DNA from: an uncultured Collinsella sp.
GTDB lineage: Bacteria > Actinomycetota > Coriobacteriia > Coriobacteriales > Coriobacteriaceae
Assembly (NCBI GenBank): GCA_902478365.1
Contig: CABSKX010000045.1
Span: 1 to 18,731 of the forward strand
Length of the DNA: 18,731 nt
Direction: 5' to 3'
Shown: positions 1-5,232 of the stretch, in pieces
Layout of the letters: each line of letters opens with the position of its first letter
How positions within the stretch are numbered: the first letter of the stretch is position 1
Position numbers and translations under genes: made by a program
Notes under the pieces: generated by a model
The model's database searches: none
Told to the model about the DNA's origin: nothing
The model's input: only the letters and a program-made list of their open reading frames with translations

Positions 1-722
1 GACAGGTGAACTACAAGTCGCACCAGATCGGCCGTGCCAACCGCATCAACCTGGCTTTCTGCAACGACAGCCGCTTCATGGGCGCTGCATCGTTTGCGTC
101 CACGGGTTCCATTGTGGGTTACGACTTTATCTTCAACGATGTCCAGGACCGCCTGGATCCCTTTGACAACGAGACGTTCGACGCGAGCCCCATCGAGATG
201 TACGCCGTCGCGACGGACATGCTTTTTGGAACCGCCACGTACCTGCCGGTCAAAAGCGCCGTACTTGACCTCGACGCTGTTCGCGCCTCGACGTCGCTGC
301 CGCTGGTGACGCCGCCGGTCGAGATTGACGGGCACAAATACGTCGACGGCGGCGTAGCCGATTCGGTTCCCATCGAGCATGTGCTCGAGGAGGCGGGCTT
401 CGATCGCGCGGTTGTCATTGTCACGCAGGACCGCTCGTACGAGAAAAAGCCCTACGAGTTTATGCCTGCCGCGCGCGCCCGCTATGCCGACTACCCCTAT
501 CTGCTCGAGGCTATCGAGACGCGCCACGACCGTTATAACATCCAGCGCATGCATCTGTGGAAGTATGAGCGCGAGGGCCGTGCGCTGGTCGTTGCTCCGC
601 AAAAGCCGGTCGAGGTCGGCCATGTCGAGCACGATTCGGCAAAGCTTTTGGACCTGTATATCCAGGGCCGTCAGGAGGCAAAGCGCCTGCTCGCGGAAAT
701 CCAAGAGTTCGTTGAGCGCTAG
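1..722 (+). CDS. Patatin-like phospholipase family protein, 3' part
   Basis: The frame is open to the window edge, so the gene starts upstream. A GTG at position 6 is probably internal, because the visible part lacks the N-terminal half of the fold. About 238 residues remain. The sequence VDGGVADSVPI (Asp codon at 344-346) matches the patatin DGG/DGA block, which supplies the catalytic Asp of the Ser-Asp dyad. The oxyanion glycine block and GxSxG nucleophile should lie before position 1. The tail, with its H-D-R-Y-N element and a C-terminal helix rich in charged residues, resembles the bacterial YjjU-type patatin/cPLA2 subgroup. Members are predicted cytosolic or membrane-associated lipid acyl hydrolases, with mostly unknown substrates. 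The stop is TAG at 720-722. No convincing terminator follows; there is only a 5-bp hairpin near 752-766. The family call is firm, the substrate is not known. Confidence 0.8.
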   Translation, partial: QVNYKSHQIGRANRINLAFCNDSRFMGAASFASTGSIVGYDFIFNDVQDRLDPFDNETFDASPIEMYAVATDMLFGTATYLPVKSAVLDLDAVRASTSLPLVTPPVEIDGHKYVDGGVADSVPIEHVLEEAGFDRAVVIVTQDRSYEKKPYEFMPAARARYADYPYLLEAIETRHDRYNIQRMHLWKYEREGRALVVAPQKPVEVGHVEHDSAKLLDLYIQGRQEAKRLLAEIQEFVER

Positions 723-821
723 CGACGGCGAACCCTCAAAAAATGACAACAGCTAAAGAGCTGGAAAATCACGGCTCGTGGATGACATGTGCAGAAACTC
801 TGGTCGGAGACAAAATACCTG

Positions 822-849
822 TTGACTCGTACGGCGAGCGGGGTAATAT
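822..849 (+). promoter_or_regulatory. Promoter of rplM-rpsI
   Basis: A -35 TTGACT (822-827) and a -10 TAATAT (844-849) are separated by 16 bases. Each box differs from the sigma-70/SigA consensus at one position. Transcription would start near 856, about 60 nt before the rplM start codon. This is the best housekeeping promoter match I see in the window, which fits a ribosomal protein operon. Confidence 0.7.
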
Positions 850-855
850 GGACGG

Positions 856-887
856 GTTACTTGCAGAGCCCCGTGAATCTCTGTAAC
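856..887 (+). promoter_or_regulatory. Hairpin in the rplM leader, possible ribosomal-protein autoregulatory element
   Basis: GTTAC (856-860) pairs with GTAAC (883-887), and AGAG (865-868) pairs with CTCT (879-882). This leaves TTGC bulged on one side and a 10-base loop. The stem begins at about the predicted transcription start and ends 16 bases before the ribosome-binding site. Leaders that bind L13 or another r-protein are known upstream of rplM in other bacteria. That this hairpin is one is an inference from position and shape only. Confidence 0.35.
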
Positions 888-915
888 AACACGTACTGTA
901 CATGGAGGAGTCTAA

Positions 916-1359
916 GTGATTTCGAAATCGACTCACTACGCCAAGCAGGGCGAGGTCCAGCGCAACTGGGTTCTCGTCGACGCCGATGGTGCTGTCCTGG
1001 GCCGTCTTGCCACCCAGATCGCAATGATCCTGCGCGGTAAGAACAAGCCCCAGTTCACGCCCAACAGCGACTGCGGCGACTTCGTTGTCGTCATCAACGC
1101 CGATAAGGTCCAGCTTACCGGTAACAAGGCCGACACGAAGACCTATTATCGCCACAGCGGCTACAACGGCGGCCTCAAGGCTGAGAGCTTCCGCCAGGCT
1201 ATGGAGAAGCACCCGGAGAAGGTCATCGAGCGCGCCGTTCGCGGCATGCTGCCCAAGACCACCCTCGGCCGTGCCCAGATGACCAAGCTTAAGGTCTACG
1301 CTGGTGCCGAGCATCCGCACGCTGCCCAGAACCCCACGAAGATTGAGCTGGAGGCTTAA
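916..1359 (+). CDS. rplM: 50S ribosomal protein L13
   Basis: This 147-residue protein matches the usual L13 length and carries family blocks: NWVLVDADGAVLGRLAT near the N-terminus, the YYRHSGYNGGLK segment in the middle, and RAVRGMLPKTTLGR followed by LKVYAGAEHPHAAQ near the C-terminus. L13 is an early-assembly protein of the large subunit. The start is GTG at 916, chosen because GGAGGAG at 904-910 is spaced 5 bases from it. An in-frame alternative further upstream would lack the expected N-terminus. The stop is TAA at 1357-1359, only two bases before rpsI, so the two genes are cotranscribed and probably translationally coupled. L13-S9 is the standard bacterial gene pair. Confidence 0.98.
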   Translation: MISKSTHYAKQGEVQRNWVLVDADGAVLGRLATQIAMILRGKNKPQFTPNSDCGDFVVVINADKVQLTGNKADTKTYYRHSGYNGGLKAESFRQAMEKHPEKVIERAVRGMLPKTTLGRAQMTKLKVYAGAEHPHAAQNPTKIELEA

Positions 1360-1361
1360 AG

Positions 1362-1757
<396 letters not shown>

Positions 1758-1787
1758 GGTTTTATCTCCTTTCGAGATACAATGTAC

Positions 1788-1831
1788 AAGCGGGGCCTGC
1801 CGATTCCTCGGCGGGTCCCGCTTTTCTTTTT
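1788..1831 (+). terminator. Intrinsic terminator of rplM-rpsI
   Basis: Bases 1788-1803 pair with 1808-1823 as a 16-bp stem with two G-U pairs and a TTCC loop. The T-rich tract TTCTTTTT follows at 1824-1831. The structure ends 50 bases before the glmM start, so glmM needs its own weak promoter in that gap or read-through. I see no clear promoter there. Confidence 0.9.
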
Positions 1832-1880
1832 CGACTAGGGTGGGCGGTTGCATATCGCCTGCTTGGGAAGGAGCGATCCT

Positions 1881-3218
1881 ATGCCCCAGAACATCTTCGG
1901 TACCGACGGCGTCCGTGGCGTCGCCAATGCCGACCTCTCGTGCGACCTCGCGTTTCGCCTGGGCCGTGCGGCGACCAAGTTCCTTGGTCCGGACATCTGC
2001 ATCGGCCGCGATACGCGTCTTTCGGGCACCATGCTCGAGAGTGCTCTGACCGCCGGTATCATGGCCGAGGGCGGCCGTCCGCACTGCTGCGGCGTTATCC
2101 CTACGCCGGCCGTGGCGCTGCTCACCGTCCAAAACGAGCTTGACGGCGGCATCGTCATCTCCGCTTCGCACAATCCTCCGGAGTTCAACGGCATCAAGTT
2201 CTTTAGCCGCAAGGGCATGAAGCTTCCCGATGCTGTCGAGGAAGAGATCAGCGCCTGGGTCATGTCCGAGGAGGCCATGGCTGCCGACACGTTGCCGACC
2301 GGTGCCGGCGTGGGCCACATCATCAAGATGAAGGACGCCCGCAAGGCCTATGTCGATCATGCCATCAGCACGCTCGACGGCCTTAAGCTCGACGGACTGG
2401 TTGTTGCCGTCGACTGCGGCCACGGTGCTTCGTGCCAGACCACGCCTGCCGCGCTCCAGCGCCTGGGCGCCACGGTCCATGCCATCAACACCGATTACTG
2501 CGGCACCGACATTAACGTTGAGTGTGGCTCCACGCACCTTGAGCCCCTGCGCGAGCTCGTGCTGCGCACCCACGCCGATATCGGCCTTGCCCACGACGGC
2601 GACGCCGATCGTGTGCTGTTCGTGGACAGCGAGGGCAACGAGATCGATGGCGACTACATTCTTGCCATCTGTGGCTCCGACCTTGCTGCTCGCGGCAAGC
2701 TCGCCAACTCTGAGATCGTCTCGACCGTTATGTGCAACCTCGGTTTCTCCATCGCCATGAAGGAGCAGGGATTTGAGATGGTCCAGACCGCCGTGGGCGA
2801 CCGTTATGTTCTTGAGCGTATGCTCGAGGACGGTGCCGTCATCGGTGGCGAGCAGTCCGGCCACATCATCTTCCTGGAGCACAACACCACCGGCGACGGC
2901 TTGGTGACGGCCCTGCAGTTGCTGGCCGTGCTCAAGCGCACCGGCCGCACCCTCACCGACCTTGCCGGCATCATGAAGAAGTACCCGCAGGTGCTCGTCA
3001 ACGTGCATTCGGACAACAAGGCCGGCCTGGACGATTGCCAGCCCATTTGGGACGCCGTCGCTGCCGCCGAGAAGGAGCTCAACGGTCGCGGCCGCATCTT
3101 GGTGCGCCCGAGCGGTACCGAGCCGCTGGTTCGCGTTATGGCCGAGGCGGAGACGCACGAGCTGACCCAGCGTGTTGTTGACGATATCGTCGAGGTTGTC
3201 AAGCGCGAACTTCCCTAA
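1881..3218 (+). CDS. glmM: Phosphoglucosamine mutase
   Basis: GlmM interconverts glucosamine-6-phosphate and glucosamine-1-phosphate, the step that commits amino sugar to UDP-GlcNAc, peptidoglycan and other envelope polymers. The 445-residue length is typical. Visible alpha-D-phosphohexomutase motifs are the N-terminal IFGTDGVRG, the active-site loop ISASHNPPEFNG with phosphoserine Ser96, the Mg loop HDGDADR with Asp239, Asp241 and Asp243, the sugar-binding GGEQSGH at about 322-328, and the phosphate-binding RPSGTEP at about 409-415. The start is ATG 1881, behind AAGGAG (1868-1873) with a 7-base spacer. An in-frame ATG at 1848 gives 11 extra non-conserved residues and no ribosome-binding site, so I reject it. 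The gene stands between the ribosomal terminator and the EIIA gene. Confidence 0.97.
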   Translation: MPQNIFGTDGVRGVANADLSCDLAFRLGRAATKFLGPDICIGRDTRLSGTMLESALTAGIMAEGGRPHCCGVIPTPAVALLTVQNELDGGIVISASHNPPEFNGIKFFSRKGMKLPDAVEEEISAWVMSEEAMAADTLPTGAGVGHIIKMKDARKAYVDHAISTLDGLKLDGLVVAVDCGHGASCQTTPAALQRLGATVHAINTDYCGTDINVECGSTHLEPLRELVLRTHADIGLAHDGDADRVLFVDSEGNEIDGDYILAICGSDLAARGKLANSEIVSTVMCNLGFSIAMKEQGFEMVQTAVGDRYVLERMLEDGAVIGGEQSGHIIFLEHNTTGDGLVTALQLLAVLKRTGRTLTDLAGIMKKYPQVLVNVHSDNKAGLDDCQPIWDAVAAAEKELNGRGRILVRPSGTEPLVRVMAEAETHELTQRVVDDIVEVVKRELP

Positions 3219-3289
3219 TGGCCAAAAACGGGTGCCAAGTGGTAAACTGACAAGGTTATTTTGATTGATTGGTATGTCCGAGGGGGAGC

Positions 3290-3787
3290 ATGTTCACTAA
3301 AGTCCTGAGGTCTTTTGGTATGCGTGGTCGAGTCCTTACGCTGGATGCTCCCATCTCGGGCGACGTCATTCCGCTCTCCGAGGTAAACGATCAGACGTTT
3401 GCCACCGGCCTTTTGGGTCAGGGCGTGGCGATTCAGCCTACCGGCACGCGCGTGATTGCGCCGGCAGACGCCAAGGTCGAGGCCATTTTTCCCACGGGAC
3501 ACGCCGTTGCGCTTAACACAGTCGATGGTCTGGACGTGCTCATCCACGTTGGTTTGGACACTGTTCAGCTCGAGGGCAAGCACTTTACCGTACATGCGCA
3601 AGTGGGTGACATCGTCCATAAGGGCGATGTACTCATCGAGTTCGATCGCGAGGCAATTGCTGCCGAGGGCTACGATGTGACGGTTCCCATCTTGGTGTGC
3701 AACTCCGTTGAGTTCTCGAGCATCAAGGGTTCCGTTGGCGAGCATGTCGAGGAGATGGACCAACTCATCGTCGCTCGCGAGCGCTAG
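3290..3787 (+). CDS. Stand-alone glucose-family PTS EIIA (Crr-like)
   Basis: EIIA takes phosphate from HPr and passes it to an EIIB domain, and in several bacteria also signals sugar status. The 165-residue protein covers one EIIA-Glc domain: APISGDVIPLSEV near the start, the G-x-G-V-A-I block, TGHAVAL with His71, and LIHVGLDTVQLEGK with His86. The 15-residue gap between the two histidines equals that in E. coli Crr (His75 and His90), so His86 should be the phosphorylated residue. No EIIB or EIIC domain is attached or adjacent, so the membrane partner must be encoded elsewhere. I chose ATG 3290 after an AGGGGGAG stretch with tight spacing. A TTG at 3269 and an ATG at 3317 are alternatives. 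Its position between glmM and nagB suggests a link to amino-sugar uptake, but this is inference. Confidence 0.9.
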   Translation: MFTKVLRSFGMRGRVLTLDAPISGDVIPLSEVNDQTFATGLLGQGVAIQPTGTRVIAPADAKVEAIFPTGHAVALNTVDGLDVLIHVGLDTVQLEGKHFTVHAQVGDIVHKGDVLIEFDREAIAAEGYDVTVPILVCNSVEFSSIKGSVGEHVEEMDQLIVARER

Positions 3788-3809
3788 TGAGCGCACTCGG
3801 CCTTTAGCC

Positions 3810-3815
3810 TACAAT
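3810..3815 (+). promoter_or_regulatory. Possible -10 element for nagB
   Basis: TACAAT at 3810-3815 is a good -10 hexamer, 22 bases after the EIIA stop codon. The matching -35 region (about 3787-3793) is poor, so activity may need an activator. Transcription would begin near 3822, just before the first hairpin of the nagB leader at 3830. Confidence 0.35.
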
Positions 3816-3821
3816 TCGAAC

Positions 3822-4059
3822 ACGTTTACGGAGGGCGCCCTTGAAAGAGGACGCCCTCCGTGGCAAGATGGGATTTGTCCGAAGCTAAACAGCTTTGGGT
3901 CACCGTGGACGGGCAGGGGCCTCGACGCGGCTAGACACGAGACACATACATTACGCGACCTCGCCCTGGTGGCCGCACACGTTGGTTGCGGCCGACGCGG
4001 GCCGCGGGCAAGTGCTTGTAAGGGGAGCCTTGCCTCTCTTGTACGAGAAAGGACGCGTA
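3822..4059 (+). ncRNA. Long hairpin-rich nagB leader, candidate cis-regulatory RNA
   Basis: The region between the EIIA and nagB genes has no credible reading frame with a ribosome-binding site. It holds at least four stems: GGAGGGCG (3830-3837) with CGCCCTCC (3852-3859); AAGCT/AGCTT closing an AAAC loop (3882-3895); GGCCGCA (3971-3977) with TGCGGCC (3987-3993); and GGCAAG-GCTT (4007-4017, one bulged T) with GAGC-CTTGCC (4025-4034). The last stem ends 13 bases before the AAAGGA ribosome-binding site of nagB. No U-tract follows it, so a translational or processing role is more likely than termination. I recognise no known riboswitch core, and it does not match the glmS ribozyme. The boundaries and the function are inferred. 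Confidence 0.4.
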
Positions 4060-4788
4060 ATGAAGATCATTAAAGCTAAAGACTACGAGGATATGAGCCG
4101 CAAGGCCGCCAATATCATCTCGGCCCAGGTTATCCTCAAGCCCGATTGCGTGCTGGGTCTTGCCACCGGCTCTACCCCGATTGGTGCCTACAAGCAGCTT
4201 GCCGCATGGTACGAGAAGGGTGACGTCGACTTTGCCGAGGTCAGCACCTACAACCTCGACGAGTATCGTGGCCTTTCGCACGACGATCCCCAGAGCTACC
4301 ACTACTTTATGCGTGAGAACTTCTTCGATCACATTAACATCGACCTGAACAACACGCATGTGCCCGATGGCTCTAATCCCGACGCTGCCGCTGCCTGCTC
4401 TGAGTACGACAAGATCGTCGCTGCCGCCGGTTACCCTGATCTGCAGCTGCTCGGCATCGGTAACAACGGTCACATTGGCTTCAACGAGCCCGATGATCAC
4501 TTCTCCAAGGGTACGCACTGTGTCGACCTCACCGAGAGCACTATTCAGGCCAACAGCCGCCTGTTCGATAGCATCGACGACGTGCCCCGTCAGGCCTACA
4601 CCATGGGCACTCAGACCATCATGTATGCCCGCATGATCCTGGTCGTCGCCAACGGTGAGGCCAAGGCGCAGGCCGTGCATGACATGTGCTATGGTCCGGT
4701 TACCCCCCAGTGCCCTGCCTCGATCCTGCAACTGCACACCAACTGCGTTGTCGTTGCCGACGAGGCCGCCCTTTCGCTCTGCAAGTAG
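4060..4788 (+). CDS. nagB: Glucosamine-6-phosphate deaminase
   Basis: NagB converts glucosamine-6-phosphate to fructose-6-phosphate and ammonia, sending amino sugars into glycolysis. The protein has 242 residues, the length of the short Firmicutes-type enzymes. Motifs are LGLATGSTPIGAY at about 32-44 (phosphate loop), TYNLDEYRG with catalytic Asp67, and LGIGNNGHIGFNEP at 131-144 with His138 and Glu143. Position 136 is Asn where E. coli has Asp141, as in many Gram-positive homologues. The start is ATG 4060 with AAAGGA (4048-4053) and a 6-base spacer. An upstream in-frame extension reaches 3895 but runs through the hairpin leader and is not conserved. A terminator follows at 4823-4848. The enzyme draws on the same metabolite as GlmM, encoded nearby. 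Confidence 0.96.
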   Translation: MKIIKAKDYEDMSRKAANIISAQVILKPDCVLGLATGSTPIGAYKQLAAWYEKGDVDFAEVSTYNLDEYRGLSHDDPQSYHYFMRENFFDHINIDLNNTHVPDGSNPDAAAACSEYDKIVAAAGYPDLQLLGIGNNGHIGFNEPDDHFSKGTHCVDLTESTIQANSRLFDSIDDVPRQAYTMGTQTIMYARMILVVANGEAKAQAVHDMCYGPVTPQCPASILQLHTNCVVVADEAALSLCK

Positions 4789-4822
4789 CGATAGCCTATC
4801 ACCTCGACATAGCTTTGCCGAA

Positions 4823-4848
4823 GGCCTCCGCTTTGCGGGGGCCTTTTT
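4823..4848 (+). terminator. Intrinsic terminator of nagB
   Basis: GGCCTCCGC (4823-4831) pairs with GCGGGGGCC (4835-4843) around a TTT loop, with one G-U pair. Five T residues follow (4844-4848). Two flanking A-T pairs can extend the stem. Confidence 0.9.
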
Positions 4849-4891
4849 GCTGAGCGCGCGCCGTGTACTTGACGAAAATCTTGCCGCGAAC

Positions 4892-4919
4892 TTGACGGGT
4901 GCGTCAGGTGCAGCATGAT
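4892..4919 (+). promoter_or_regulatory. Possible distal promoter of the regulator gene
   Basis: TTGACG (4892-4897) and CATGAT (4914-4919) are separated by 16 bases. Initiation would fall near 4926, at the first base of the CATAGCA inverted repeat. A repressor bound there could block the start. The leader would be about 300 nt. Confidence 0.35.
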
Positions 4920-4925
4920 TCATTC

Positions 4926-4954
4926 CATAGCAGATACTATGCATAAATGCTATG
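4926..4954. repeat. CATAGCA/TGCTATG inverted repeat cluster, possible operator
   Basis: CATAGCA (4926-4932) is mirrored by TGCTATG (4948-4954), and a third half-site CTATG (4937-4941) lies between them. The spacing allows a dimer on either the inner or the outer pair. It overlaps the predicted start of the distal promoter. The sequence alone does not identify the binding protein. Confidence 0.35.
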
Positions 4955-5001
4955 AAAAGGTCGCAGACGGTAGCTGGCGTTAGGTGAGTTGCGCAACACA
5001 A

Positions 5002-5028
5002 TTGAACAGCGCTCATTTGAGGTACACT
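5002..5028 (+). promoter_or_regulatory. Possible proximal promoter of the regulator gene
   Basis: TTGAAC (5002-5007) and TACACT (5023-5028) are separated by a short 15-base spacer. Initiation would be near 5035, leaving about 200 nt of leader. The spacer is shorter than ideal, so this is only moderate evidence. Confidence 0.35.
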
Positions 5029-5173
5029 GCCAAAGGATGGGACAAGCTGGCAAGCGCATTGACCTGCGCAAAGACTGATTGGTTGGGGGATAAGTTTCAA
5101 TCGGACCACGCTGAACAAAAACTTGCCATTTGCGTACCAACAAACATCCTAAACCGTAGCATCGCTCTATTCA

Positions 5174-5201
5174 TCTAGCGATACATATGGTCTAGCGTTA
5201 C
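5174..5201 (+). repeat. Direct repeats TCTAGCG(A/T)TAC before the STAND/BTAD gene
   Basis: TCTAGCGATAC (5174-5184) and TCTAGCGTTAC (5191-5201) match at 10 of 11 bases with a 17-base period. A partial inverted copy, ATCGCT, stands at 5161-5166. The pair ends 31 bases before the start codon. SARP-type winged-helix regulators generally bind direct repeats, and the downstream gene encodes such a domain, so an autoregulatory site is plausible. The usual SARP period is near 11 or 22 bases, so the fit is imperfect. Confidence 0.4.
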
Positions 5202-5232
5202 GGTGTCCATGTGGTCGAGTTGAGGAGCGGGC

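Larger units (their letters stand above)
4849..5232. other. Regulatory gap between nagB and the STAND/BTAD gene
   Basis: No gene is evident in this 384-base stretch. It holds two possible promoters, a CATAG-type inverted repeat cluster and a pair of direct repeats, listed separately. ACTTGACG also occurs twice, at 4867-4874 and 4890-4897, 23 bases apart, and TGACG/CGTCA forms a short palindrome at 4893-4906. Two tiny ATG frames at 4939 and 4952 (14 and 11 codons) lack ribosome-binding sites and are not called as genes. The density of symmetric motifs suggests complex control of the downstream regulator. Confidence 0.5.

Noticed and set aside
3822..4059. glmS ribozyme or known riboswitch before nagB
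   Set aside because: The conserved glmS ribozyme core and the usual riboswitch signatures (T-box, SAM, cobalamin, TPP) are not visible. I keep it as an unclassified leader.
4939..4987. Two tiny ATG frames (14 and 11 codons) before the regulator gene
   Set aside because: Neither has a ribosome-binding site, and both overlap the CATAG inverted repeats.
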